The notes beneath the pieces are model-generated. The model was not told the DNA's origin, searched no databases, and was given only the letters and a program-made list of their open reading frames with translations. A DNA stretch of 64,000 nucleotides from positions 18,450,001-18,514,000 of the forward strand of contig CM076154.1 of the NCBI GenBank assembly GCA_038025085.1, read 5' to 3'. This stretch comes from Tetragonia tetragonoides (taxonomy: Eukaryota; Streptophyta; Magnoliopsida; Caryophyllales; Aizoaceae). Numbering within the stretch: position 1 is the first letter of the stretch; each line of letters starts with the position of its first letter. Below, one piece after another: positions 32,797 through 44,419 of this stretch. The position numbers were made by a program, and so were the translations under genes.

Positions 32797-34145
32797 CTAC
32801 AAAGCACCCAAATAGTCAGTTCAAAATGATAATGTGATCAAATAACACCCACATTGCACAAGAAAGGGGAAACAGATACAACACGAAGTGCAAACAGGGA
32901 AACATCATATATTTTTGTAAGAATATAGGACACTGAAGTGTCTAAGATGAGCAAGTCTTCTGTGAGAGTGAGACCAACTTATAGAAAAATGGGGTCACTA
33001 TTTATAAAGGTAGGGGTCACTTGTAAGTTATTATGAGTCATGACCCTTGTTTCACTAGATAGTGACCATCGTCTTACCAAAAAGTTACACTAAGACCGTG
33101 GTAAACAAGTTTTTGTGGTCTAGGATATTCCTTTACTATACAATAAACACCCACGTAACGTTTGCTAAAACAAAAATGACTAATAGGAAAAAAAAAAAAA
33201 AAGGAGCTAAAAATAGAGAGATTGATAAAGATATAAATAGCAAGAAAGTGTAATTGTGGATATCTAGATGGCCAGGGAGGGGAGAAGCCAGGCATTGTTT
33301 GGTAATCTAAGTGGGAGCTTCTTGCGTAGCAAAAAAATGGGAGCTTCTTGAAAAATCACGTTTTTCAAACGGTATACATACATGCATGAAGTTTCCATGC
33401 AAAAAATAGATAACCACTACGAATTCTAACCTACAAGCAAATTCTGATTAGCCAGAAAACAAAAGTCGCCAAAACATCCTAGTTGAACACGTCACTAAGT
33501 ATGTTCTATTAGACGAAATGAAAATAGAGGAACTGAAATAATTTTAAATTATTGGTTATGAATTTTTCCATTCGCAAAATTCTTTTTCGTTCTCTTTGTT
33601 TTCCACCTGAAAAAGTAAATAAAATTCAAGTTTGATGTTAGAATGCACATGCAAAATTAGAAGGCAAAATGAAACTTCAAAATATGCCCATGAATTTCTC
33701 CACATGGGACTACTTTTGCAGAAGGCTCAAATTGGAATTGTTGGCAGCAATTTCTCGAAAAGCAAAATTGTCACCACCCATTCGAGACATCTGATGAATA
33801 TATGGGCATTTCATAGTATCCCATCTAAAATCTAATCCAGGTTATTGGTGCACTCAAAAGTTAACATCTGATGAAAATATGGACAGTTAATTGATAATGT
33901 ACTTAAGGTCCGTCTCGCTCACTCTATCTTGGTATTTGTATAACGATTTTCGTTCAAAAAATTGGTCCATAGAACATCTCAAAAACCATAAGATTTAAAC
34001 AGCACAAGGAGGGCTGTTAAACTCATATAGGACTCATTCTGATCTGAAAATCCGAACTTTTGGATCACTTTAAAGGGTCAGCCGAAATGAACTGAATACC
34101 CAGTTAATTGGGGTATCCGAATCTTCGGATCAGTCCGACTGGATA

Positions 34146-34870
34146 ACATATATCCAGTTCCAATCCAATTCGGTTATACTACATTTGATGATGGGCATTC
34201 CCCAAACAAATTAAAGGCTATGACTCCTGGAAAAAGCAAAGCACAATATGACAGGTTTCATGATCGCTCGCTTACTGCACTGATCTTCACACCATCTAAC
34301 CACAATATTTTGCATTAAAGAGACATCAGTCTATTTCTTCCATCGTTCAGATGTATCGCCAACCAGCCCCCACAAAGACAGTCCTACTCGCTGTTCCAAC
34401 TACCAAATATGAGGGTACTGGAAGTTGAATCAGACCCTGATACCAAAGACTAAAAATAAAGTTTATATCATTAAGATCAAGACACTGAATGGCTGCGCAA
34501 TTCCATTTACAACTTTGGCTATAATGCTGAAGGTGAGGGGACTGGAAGTTGAACCATGTTGAAGGATGATGATCCAGCAGCCAAGCTCTGGTGGGATTCA
34601 TAATAGTACACATCCCAACAAGGACAAGTACGAGAATGGGTATCCATGACAAAAGGAGGAGCCAAGTGACGGAAAACCGTAGAGGAGGACCAGTATCCGG
34701 CACAAGCAGGAGAACTAAAGAGAGTGAGAGTGACCGAAAGAGGCAGACGAGTGTTGGAGTTTTTAGCTTTTAGGTTTCAGACAGAGAGTGAGCAAGAATC
34801 AAGACAAATCAGACATTTAAAGATATCTGCAGTGGGGAACATTTCTCAGTGGATATTTCGGATTCCAAAA
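34146..34870. repeat. Intronic repeat block A, copy 1
   Basis: Shares most of its sequence with 37090-37840, about 2.95 kb further on: TTCCCCAAACAAA, GAGACATCAGTCTAT, TTAAGATCAAGACACTG, AGAGGAGGACCAGT, TTTTAGCTTTTAGGTTTCA. Non-coding; an old duplication rather than a known element. Confidence 0.7.
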
Positions 34871-35074
34871 TCCTAACTTTGTGATCCGTATCTGATCCGG
34901 TAACCCGAAACTTTCATCCGGACCGGATATACCGCAAAAAACTGGATGTTCAGGATATCCGAAATCCTAAATTTGCGATCCGTATACAAAACCTTCATCC
35001 TGATCGGATATCCGATCCGCAAATCCGGATCACGTATCCAAATTTTCGGATTAGTTTTGAACATTTATGCTTTC

Positions 35075-36110
35075 AAGATCACTTTTTGCAAATCACTATA
35101 CATTGACGGAGTATCCCACCTTTGCTTCTTAATTATATCTCCCCGCCATCTTATACTACACTTTCATATTATGTTCTCTTTTACAATCATAAAAGATGCA
35201 GGACAGATCAGACACTTGGAGATATCTGCAGTTGGGAATATTTCCTTTTCTTTCTTCATGGAAGTAGAAAATTGGATATTTCGAATATTTGATATCCCAA
35301 CTTTGTGATCGGTATCCGATCCCGTAATCAGAACTTTTCATCAGGACCGGATATCCAGCACAAATTTGGACGTTTAGGATATCTGAAATCCTAATTTTGT
35401 GATCTGTATCCGATCTGTTAATCCAAAATTCTCATCCGGATCGGACATCGGATATCCGAATTTTTAGATTAGTTCACTTCTTGCAGATCACTATCCAAAG
35501 AGAGAGTGTCCTACCTTTTGCTTCTTAAGTATAATCTCCCACTCATCCTAGATTACTCTTCCGTGTTATGGTTTCTTTTACAATCATTGAGGAAATAGAA
35601 ACAACCTAACAGGCGGTATATTAAGAGTATACAGAACGCTTAAAATGTTAGGTCTTCAAGCCGAAACTCTATAAGGTCAATACACTAAACCGGATAGTTT
35701 GCAGTTAAGAAAATCAAGTGCAATTAATGTGATACAGGCGAATTCCTAGCACACACAGTCAGCATGTGACATACTCTATAAGCTTCTAGAGTATCTTCTA
35801 ACAGCCTAAGGGTAACCAATTCTTCTGGCACTACTCCGAGTCAGTATCTTCTAGAAGCTTATAAAATAACTCGCGTGCTGACTGTGTGTGCTAGGAATTT
35901 GCCTGTATCATAATGCCTTAAATAGACCAAAGGGAATTGATGGCAAACATTTGGCTGACATAAGGCAGATTACCTATAAGGCAGAAACATTACTCGTAGT
36001 AACCTCAAGCTTGGGGTGTGCCGATAATAAGATCAAGACTGGAAATCCCTCCCAAAATCCATAAAACTTAAACTCGTGTGCCAAACTGCCAATAATGCAC
36101 AGGTACGTAA
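35075..36110. repeat. Intronic repeat block B, copies 1 and 2
   Basis: Shared motifs are CAAATCACTATCCAAAGA, GAGTGTCCCACTTTTGCTTC, CAACCTAACAGGCGGTGTAT and GATGGCAAACATTTGGCTGA. Copy 1 is short (35075-35200). Copy 2 (35475-36110) is interrupted by the foldback element at 35730. Further copies: 36490-36970, 37998-38240 continued at 50329-50590, and 51146-51640. Each is preceded by blocks rich in GGATATCCGA and ATCCGATCC. Confidence 0.7.
35730..35910. mobile_element. 181-bp foldback/MITE-like element
   Basis: Begins TGATACAGGCGAATTCCTAG and ends with its inverted copy CTAGGAATTTGCCTGTATCA. The arms match over about 37 bp and more loosely beyond. It is flanked by TAATG on both sides (35725-35729, 35911-35915). 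Sibling repeat copies in the window lack it, giving an empty-site sequence AATTAATGCC. A 5-bp target duplication does not fit the common plant MITE superfamilies, so it is left unclassified. Confidence 0.7.
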
Positions 36111-37089
36111 CACTCTCTCTCTCTCGTGCAGGAATGAGCTATGATTTGAGTGTTTGAATTTTTAGCTTTTAGGTTTCATGCACAGAGAGTGAGCGACAAT
36201 GCAGGACTGATCAAAAACTCAGAAACATCTGCACTGCCGAATTTTTCTCAACTTTTTCCCTTTATGGAAGCAGAAAATGGGATATATTTGGATATCCGAA
36301 TCCTAACTTTGCGATCTGTATCCGATCCAGTAATCCGAAACTCTCATCCGAATCGTATATGAACGTAGAAAATTGTAAATTTTCGGATATCTGAAAACCT
36401 AACTTTGTAATCCATATCCAAAACACTCATCCAGATTGGATGACGTATCCAAACTTTTCGATTAATTTTAGACATTTATACTGTCACTATCACTTCTTGG
36501 TAATCACTATCCAAAGACAGAGTGTCGCACTACCGCTTCTTAATTATAATCTGCCAGCCATCACAGACTAGTCTTTTGGATTATGTTTTCTTTTATAGTT
36601 AGTGACCGAGGAAAAGGAAACAACCTAACAGGCGGTGTATTAAGAGTATACAGAACATGTACATGTTACCACACTTAAGTTGTAACTCAATAAAGACGAT
36701 ACACTGAACCAGGTAGTTTGTAGGTCAAATTCAAGTGCAATTAATGCACATAAAAAGATCATAGGTGATGATGGCAAACATTTGGCTGACATGAGACAGT
36801 TTCTCTAAAAGGACTTAGACATGACTCTTATTAACCTCAAGGCTCAAGCGTGAGTGTGTGCCGATAAGGCGACCATAAGATCAGGACGGGAAATCCCTCT
36901 CCATAATCCAAAGCTTTCCCTCATCTACCAATAATGCACAGTTACCTAACACCATTACTTCCACCATAATATGGTTTCACACTTAGATATCACATTTGAT
37001 TTGATCCGAACATCCAAATTGTAATTCAAAGTGTTCCGTAACTGACCCAAATTGAACCGGACATCCGAAATTCCAAATCATTGGATCGG

Positions 37090-37840
37090 TCCGATCGGAT
37101 ACAGATATCCAGTCTCCAATCTGATTCTGTTTTGCAGCATTTAATGATGGGTATTCCCCAAACAAAATCAAAGTTATCACTCCTGGTAAAAGCAAACACA
37201 ATTTGAACAGATTTCCTGATTGCTGGCTTGCTCCATTAATCTTCACCATCCAACCACCATAGGTTTTACAAGAAAAAACAGTTCAAAAAGAAAAAAGGAG
37301 ACATCAGTCTATCTCCTCCGTCGTTAAGATGTATTGCCAACCAGACCCCACAAAGAAAATCCGACTTGCTGTTCCAACAATCAAAGATCAAATTTCTCAG
37401 ACCCTGATAGCAAAGACTACAAACTCAAGTTTATAACATTAAGATCAAGACACTGGAGGGCTGGGCAATTCAATCTACAACTTTGGCTACAATGCTGAAG
37501 GTGAGGGACCGGAAATTGAATCATGTTGAAGGATGATGAACCAAAAACCAAGTTCCGGAGAGATTCATAAAAGGTCACATCCCAACAATGACAAGTATGA
37601 GAGAAGGGATCCACGGCAGAGGTAGGATTGAAAGACGGAGAACGGTAGAGGAGGACCAGTGCCCGGCACAGGCAGGACAACCAAAGAGAGATAATGAGCA
37701 AGAGAGGCAGAGAAGCAATTCGAGTGTCAGAAATTTTAGCTTTTAGGTTTCAGGCAGGAGTGTGTGAATGAGAATGTGAAACAGATCAGACACACAAAGA
37801 CATCTGCAATGGGGAATTTTTCTTTCTTTCTGTATGGAAG
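37090..37840. repeat. Intronic repeat block A, copy 2
   Basis: Second copy of the block at 34146-34870, with many small differences, so an old duplication. Confidence 0.7.
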
Positions 37841-38240
37841 TAGAAAGTTGGATATTGCGAATATCCGAAATCCTAACTTTGCAATCAGTATCCGATCCGG
37901 TAATCCGAAACTCTCATCCGTCTCAGATATCCAATCCGCAACTCAGGATTGGGTATCCAAAATTTTGGATTAGTTTTGAACATTTATGCTTTCAAAGTCA
38001 CTTCTCGCATATCACTATCCAAAGACAGAGTGTCCCACTTTTGCTTCTTAACTGTGATTTCCCAGCCATCCTAGACTACTCTTTCATATTTATTTCTTTT
38101 TACAATGATCGAGAAAAAGGCAACAACCTAAGAGGCGGTGTATTCAGACTTTCAGAGTATACAGAATCTTAAATGTTACCTCACTTAGGTTGAAACTCAA
38201 TAAGGAAGACACGCTAAACCAGGTAGTTTGTAGTTAAAAA

Positions 38241-38503
38241 AAAAAAAATTAGATAAGAGAAATTTTTTATTAATCAAATAGTGAAAGAATAAAAAATGGA
38301 GGATAAGGTATCCTCAAAGAACAAAAATAAAAATAAAGTATCTACAAATCACGCCAATGGCGTTGAATGACCGTCAGTGGCACCCCCTTGAAGGCACCAG
38401 CCGCCTTCGCCCAAAGGGATGCCAAATAAACTATATGTTCCCAAACTAAATCGATACTCTTTCCCGCGTCAGAGAAAATCCTCGAGTTCCTCTCTAACCA
38501 AGT
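38241..38503 (-). pseudogene. LINE-D ORF2, C-terminal end and 3' UTR
   Basis: Continues from 44419 across LINE-C: WLERNSRIFSDAGKSIDLVW, then ASLWAKAAGAFKGVPLT and the stop after HWRDL near 38345. The 3' UTR contains GAGGATAAGGTATCCTC, a 7-bp stem with a 3-nt loop. Confidence 0.85.
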
Positions 38504-38574
38504 TTTTTTTTGATAAAGAAAAAGTATATTGATATGATTTTAAATGTACAGCAGGAGAGAGGATAAGGCATCCT

Positions 38575-41500
38575 CTAAATAAAACATTTACAAATTACCC
38601 AATTCCTCTGTATATCAGTTATAGAGTAATCCCTAAAAGCCCCTGCAGCCTTTGCCCATAAGGAGGCTAAATAAGTAATTTTCTCCCAGAGCATCGCAGG
38701 AGTTGCGGAAAGTCCCTTAAACACTCGTGCATTCCTCTCTAACCAAATGCACCACAAAATTGCAAAATAAGCATTGCGCCACAGCAACCTCCTCTCCTTG
38801 CCACCCCCAAAGCCCCGGAAATGCACCTGTAAAAAGGCCTCAACACTAGAAGGATAAACAGACATCTCCCCCCGGATCAATCTACGCCAAAGACTCTGTG
38901 CCACATCACACCAAAGAAAAAGATGTGCAGAAGTCTCGCAGCTAGACCGACATAACGAACACATATCTGGTGACAAAAGCACCCCGGGTCTCCTCCGCTG
39001 CCTTAAGTCGTTTGTATTAACCCTATCCAGCACCAAAGTCCACACAAATGCCTTCACCTTCATAGGTACCTTTGCTTTCCAAATGTAGTCTGCTAGAGGA
39101 AAACAAGGGAGAGGTGTCCCCAAATCCCGATAGAAGGACTTGCAAGAGAACTCCCCCGATGGCTCCCCAATCCACCTCCTAGAGTCATCTGAGCTCGACA
39201 ACTGAATAGGCTCCACAAGAGTAAGAAGCGAAGTGAGTTCTTCCATCTCCCTATCATGAGGTGGCCGACGAAGATGTAAATTCCAGGAACCACTCTGTAC
39301 CAAGAAAAAGTCAGCAACCATACCTCCATGTAGAGTGGTCAACTGAAACAATCGAGGAAATCTCGTACAAAACTGCTCACCCCCCCTCCAATTATCCTCC
39401 CAAAACCAAATGCGTGCACCACTCCCAAGTACCAGCTCAACATGAGGAAGGAAGCGCGGAAGGATTTGTGAAATAAACTTCCACGGACTAGCATGTGTAT
39501 AAGTCCCTGTAAACTGTGTGTCCCACCCGTTCTGTTGCGTTCCATACCTACTTCGGATGACCCGATGCCAAAGACTATTAGGCTCCCGTGGAAAACGCCA
39601 AAGCCATTTACCCGCAAGGGCGATGTTTTTTGCCACCAACCTGTCCACGCCCAAACCACCTTCCTCCTTAGGGCGACACACCTTGTCCCAGCTCACCAAG
39701 TGATCCTTTCGCTCCCCATCCACGCCAGTCCAGAGGAAGTCTCTCATGAGTTTCTCAATCCTATTAGCTACGGCTACTGGAATCCGAAACAAAGAGAGAT
39801 AATACAGCGGAATGCTAGAAAGACAAGATCGGATTAGGGTAATCCTGCCCCCGAACGAGAAATAAACTCGCTTCCAACCATCAAGCGCGTGGACACCCGC
39901 TGCACAACTGGCTCCCAAAAAGCCTCCGAACGTGGGTTACCTCCTAAAGGCACACCCAAGTAGGTAAGTGGCCACTCCTGTATCTGACAGCCTGCCAAAC
40001 CTGCTATCATCGTCAAAAAGTCATTACCCACATTTATCCCAGCCACACTACATTTCGCAAGATTGATTCTCATCCCTGAAATCACCTCAAAAATTTGCAA
40101 GATTGTCAAAACATTCTTAAATTTCTCAAGATCCGCATCCAAGAAGAGGATAGTGTCATCTGCAAACTGAAGGTGAGAGACATGCACCCCCTCTCGACCC
40201 ACTTTCAGACCAGCAACGACTCCCGTCTCAATACCTCTCTCCAACATCCTACTGAGCACATCTACCACCAGCGTAAACAGAAAAGGCGACAATGGATCGC
40301 CTTGCCTCAAACCCCTAGAGGAAGAAAACCACTCCCTGGGCGCTCCATTTACGAGCACAGAAAAGTGAGCATTCGAAAAATAACCCCTAATCCACCGCCT
40401 CCAGAGTAACCCAAAACCTTTCCTCTCGAGTACGCTATCCAGGAAACGCCAACTCACCCTATCATAAGCCTTCTCAAAGTCTAGCTTGAAAACAATACAA
40501 TACCCTGTGATCCTCTGCGCCTCGCATCATCCACCGTCTCATTAGCCACCAAAGAAGCATCCAAAATCTGTCTCCCCTCCACAAACGCGCTCTGAGAGTA
40601 AGAAATGGTAGTAGCGAGAGCTTCCCCTATCCGCACAGAGAGGACTTTCGTGATTATTTTATAAACACTAGTAATGAGGCTGATAGGACGAAAGTCCTTA
40701 ACTTTTATAGATCGATCCTTCTTTGGGACTAATGTGATGAAATTAGAATTGATACCCCTGCTAAGAACCCCCTGTACATGAAATTCTGCAAAAACATGAA
40801 GAAGATCATCTTTAATCACCTCCCAACAATCCTGAAAAAAGGCCATTGTGAAGCCATCGGGTACCGGGGTTTTCTCTCTATCCATACTGAACACCGCTGC
40901 TCTAACCTCCTCTAGCTCAAAAGGGCGTTCTAGACGAGCCGCCGAAATTGGGCTCCAGTCCAACCCCTCAATACGAGGTCGTAACATCTCCTCCTCGCTA
41001 AACAGTGTGCGATAGTATGAAGTAATCTCACGGCTGATTTCCCCCACATTGGTAACCACATCCCCATCATCATTCTCCAACTCCTTAATAAAACCCCTTC
41101 TCCTCCTCCCATTGACTACCTTAAAGAAAAGCCTCGAATTTGTGTCTCCTTCTTTAGCCCACCTCCCTTTCATTTTCTGTCTTCGACACTACTTCTCCCT
41201 CAAAAGCACCTCCTGAAAATCATTTTTCAACTCAACACTCTTGCGTACAAGCTCCTCACCCCCCTCTACATTGCTAATTGACTGATCCACTACGGCAATC
41301 TCACTCTTTCTCTGGTTAATGTCCCCGAAAACCTCCTTATTCCACCCTTTGAGTTGCTCCTTAACAAATTTCAATTTTCTCATGAAACAATAGCCCTGCC
41401 ACCCCTGGACCTCACAAGTGCCCCACCATTCAGCCACCTTCCTACGAAAATTCTGATGTAAAGTCCACATATTCTCAAAGCGAAATGGAGTTGGACCCCA

Positions 41501-42198
41501 TTGTACCGGCCTGGAGTGAAGGATTATCGGAAAGTGGTCGGAGCAAGGGCGCGAGAACACCTCCTGTGACAACAAAGGAAACTCATCTTCAACTGCATTA
41601 GTGAACAAAAACCGATCCAACCTCGAAGAAGCACACCGTCGCCCACTAACACTCCATGTAAACTGTGCATTTTGCAGTGGAGGATCCCGCAACTCGCATT
41701 CCCTGATAACTGTATTAAACTCCCTCATATCACCCAACCCACTAGAACGCCCTAGTCGCTCTCCCACACTGCGAACAACATTGAAATCTCCCCCGAGAAT
41801 CCAGTGTGGGGAGCAAAGCCCAGCCAAATCGACAACTCCTGGAAAAAAGATCGTCGTTCAGAATGTCTACATGGGCCATACACTGAGGTAAACCACCATT
41901 CTCCTCTACCTCGAACGTTCAAACACACCGTCACAGAAAAACAGCCCAAAACGATGTCGACCTTGACAGCAAACCTCGTATCCCACATTACCAAGATTCC
42001 TCCAGAGGCCCCCAAAAACGGAAGAACCACCCGGTCCTTGTCTAAGAATTGTCTAAGAATTGTCTAAGAATCTGCAACCTCCACCTTTGTTTCCTGTAAA
42101 AACACAACATCGGGAGAGATCTTAGAGACAACCTCTCTCACCACATCCCGCTTATTGCTCCTTCCCAAACCATTAACATTCGAGCTCAAAATCTTCAT
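38575..42198 (-). pseudogene. LINE-C ORF2: endonuclease, reverse transcriptase, zf-RVT
   Basis: Starts MKILSSNVNGLG at ATG 42198, overlapping the ORF1 stop. Endonuclease blocks: VVFLQETKVEV, WILGGDFNVVRSVGERLG, PCSDHFPIILHS. An 11-bp triplication near 42039-42075 disrupts its start. RT (41173-39834): KGRWAKEGDTNSRLFFKVVN, IKVKDFRPISLITSVYKIIT, SQSAFVEGRQILDASLVAN, a frameshift near 40470, [20 protein letters not shown], and F-A-D-D in [13 protein letters not shown]-terminal part to 38575: WDKVCRPKEEGGLGVDRL and zinc-finger residues in CSLCRSSCETSAHLFLWC. At least three frame breaks. Confidence 0.92.
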
Positions 42199-44228
42199 AA
42201 AGAACGACTACGACCCCTCCTACGGCCACTCTCCTTGCCATAATTAACACTGCTCTGTAGATTACGAAGTTCCTTCTCCCAATTTTTCCCTTTCTTCCGA
42301 GAGTGCACCTTTTCACCCACACTCACCTGCATTTCCTTCTTCGAAACATCATACAGCTGGCATCGCATGAGCCCAAGAACCCCCTGCGGATCTCGGTCAT
42401 CAACACCCGGGCCTGTCAGTGGTGCTAACTCAATAACACCATCTTTAGGGGCATCTGTTATGTCTGAATTACACGCACCCACACCTGTACTCTCCTCCGC
42501 AGATGATAGAAACATATTAGAATCTCCCAGGTTCAGGTAATTTACCTCCATATCACTGTCTGTTGACATGTCATCAACCTCCTTCCGACGTAAGCTCTCT
42601 ATAAGGAGCTCCGTCTCAGCATCCTCATCATCAAAATCATTGAACAAATCATCATCGTCTTCCCATCCCCCAAGCTCAGGGACCTCCTTCGTGGCATCTC
42701 CCAAATCTGTTCGAAGCCGGACAAAAACATCCTCTAATGGAACCTGAGTCGTATCAGCAACCCACTTCCCAAATAAATAAATATCTCCAAGTAGCTTGCT
42801 AGCCTCCAAGACGGACTTCGGAAGAGTCACCTTCCCTCCTGCCGAAGGCCACAGCCCCTCACGCCCGCCACTCAGCTCGTCGCTGCCAACCAAGGGAGGG
42901 GAATACGTAGCCAGCTCGCACTGGGAGCAACCCCCTGTCCCACTCACCTCCCTAACCTCCTCGCCGGCAAACTCCGACCCCAAAGCAGCCCCAGTAGTGG
43001 TCAGAGCCTTCGCCGGAGACGCAACTCCCACAACCTGCGCGTATTCTGTCTCAGGCGGTAGTATTGCCGGTCGATTCCCTGGCCCATTCACCTCCCTAAC
43101 CTCCTTGCCAGCAAATTCCGACCCTAAAGCAGCCCCATTAGTGGTCAAACCCTTCGCCGGAGATGCAGCGACCTGCCCTCTTGAACGGCCGGCAAATTCT
43201 GTCTCAGACGGTGGTTTTGCCGTCCTCGGATCTGATTCTCCACTCGCCGGCCGGTCAGCCACCGGTGGCCGGCGGGGGCGCCGCCGATAAACATGCGACC
43301 AGCGGCCGGCATCCCCTTGTCGACTGTTCGCGCTCTCTCCCCCTGCTGCCAGATGTGAGTTGGCCTCGGTTTCCCCGCCGATAACTGTCGGGTCGTCTGA
43401 AACCTTGCCCCGCTGGACCCAAATCTGTCTAACTCTTGTAATGGGTTTGTGTGGGTGAACTAGGCCAAGTCTCTCAAAGGCTGACTTCGCAGATCTGATT
43501 AACTTGGGCATTGGGCCCCTTGCATAACCCCCAGGCCCAAGTCTTTGGAACACAGTACTCCTAGTTCCCAGCCTTTCAAAAGCTGAGCACCGAGGCCCAA
43601 ATCTTCTAATTGACCCTCTAGGCCCAATTCTTTGAAAAACTGATTTATTTGACTTATTCATAACGGGAAGGCCTAAAACAGAATTTGAGCGAGATTCTAG
43701 CCCTGAAATCTCGTGCCTTCCATAGACTGCTTCTCCATCTCCAACGCTTCCCCTCTGCAACACCTTTGAATTTCTATTTTCCGGTGCATGCTCCGGCCAC
43801 CCATCCCTAGTTGAATGATGCTGCTGGTTCTGCAATAAGCGAGGACTCCCTACAAAAATAAATCGAGGACCAAAGCATTGCAAGGCCTCAAACAGGGCAC
43901 ACCATCCTCGCCCACTGTCACCCTCCGAGACTCTTATAGAAACAGCTTTACCCTTCGATGGCTGCTTCTCCAACAGAAAAAATCGTCCAGCACCATTGAT
44001 ACTAATACGTAGCAGCAAGATATATCCATTCCCACGCAAAGTTCTGACCCATCTCCCTGCGCTATCTCCTCGCCACAGTGAGATCGCCTCCTTCCCCCAC
44101 CAAAGGAGTTCCTCTCGACTCAGCCGAATTACGAACTTGTCTTCCCGACGCTGCTCCACCAATAAATAATCAAAATTGTCACGCTTCAGATCAAAACGTT
44201 TATTCTCAATCCTAAAAACAGACTCCAT
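42195..44228 (-). CDS. LINE-C ORF1, intact 677-aa protein of unusual type
   Basis: No zinc knuckle or DUF4283-type motif is visible. The N-terminal domain (residues 1-115) is beta-rich in appearance: MESVFRIENKRFDLKRDN, REELLWWGKEAISLW, GNGYILLLRISINGAGRFFL, then GWCALFEALQCFG. It aligns with LINE-D ORF1 despite divergence. Next is a region with repeated F-(Q/E)-R-(L/I)-G motifs (residues about 195-260), then a Pro/Gly/Ala-rich stretch, an acidic patch (WEDDDDLFNDFDDED), and a basic Arg/Ser tail (RRRGRSRSL). By position it should be the RNA-binding ORF1 protein; that role is inference. The open frame is intact although ORF2 is broken. Confidence 0.75.
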   Translation of the reverse strand: MESVFRIENKRFDLKRDNFDYLLVEQRREDKFVIRLSREELLWWGKEAISLWRGDSAGRWVRTLRGNGYILLLRISINGAGRFFLLEKQPSKGKAVSIRVSEGDSGRGWCALFEALQCFGPRFIFVGSPRLLQNQQHHSTRDGWPEHAPENRNSKVLQRGSVGDGEAVYGRHEISGLESRSNSVLGLPVMNKSNKSVFQRIGPRGSIRRFGPRCSAFERLGTRSTVFQRLGPGGYARGPMPKLIRSAKSAFERLGLVHPHKPITRVRQIWVQRGKVSDDPTVIGGETEANSHLAAGGESANSRQGDAGRWSHVYRRRPRRPPVADRPASGESDPRTAKPPSETEFAGRSRGQVAASPAKGLTTNGAALGSEFAGKEVREVNGPGNRPAILPPETEYAQVVGVASPAKALTTTGAALGSEFAGEEVREVSGTGGCSQCELATYSPPLVGSDELSGGREGLWPSAGGKVTLPKSVLEASKLLGDIYLFGKWVADTTQVPLEDVFVRLRTDLGDATKEVPELGGWEDDDDLFNDFDDEDAETELLIESLRRKEVDDMSTDSDMEVNYLNLGDSNMFLSSAEESTGVGACNSDITDAPKDGVIELAPLTGPGVDDRDPQGVLGLMRCQLYDVSKKEMQVSVGEKVHSRKKGKNWEKELRNLQSSVNYGKESGRRRGRSRSL

Positions 44229-44383
44229 AATTAACTAAGATGCTAACTCTAAAAGAATGGGTAGGCTCCCGGAGCCCCGCCCACTGAAAGTGGACAGGGG
44301 AGTCTCCGATGACCAACACCCACCCTAGAGAGAAAGAATCCTAGAGAGAGAAAATTACTATACGATTGAATTATTAAAAATAA

Positions 44384-44418
<35 letters not shown>

Positions 44419-44419
<1 letters not shown>

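Larger units (their letters stand above)
38504..44418 (-). mobile_element. LINE-C nested in LINE-D (5.9 kb)
   Basis: Minus-strand LINE bounded by 18-bp duplications GTTCCTCTCTAACCAAGT (38486-38503 and 44419-44436). The 3' tail is a short A-run (38504-38511 on the complementary strand). The 5' end starts with a 32-nt homopolymer that reads poly(T) in the LINE sense (44385-44416). It belongs to the same family as LINE-D; many ORF2 segments are near identical. Confidence 0.95.

Noticed and set aside
32870..33060. Repeat-like text around GTCTTCTGTGAGAGTGAGACC
   Set aside because: Resembles a common plant dispersed repeat but no ends or TSD could be defined.
42796..43290. Plus-strand frame of 164 codons
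   Set aside because: Complement of the intact LINE-C ORF1, which has recognisable conserved segments on the minus strand.
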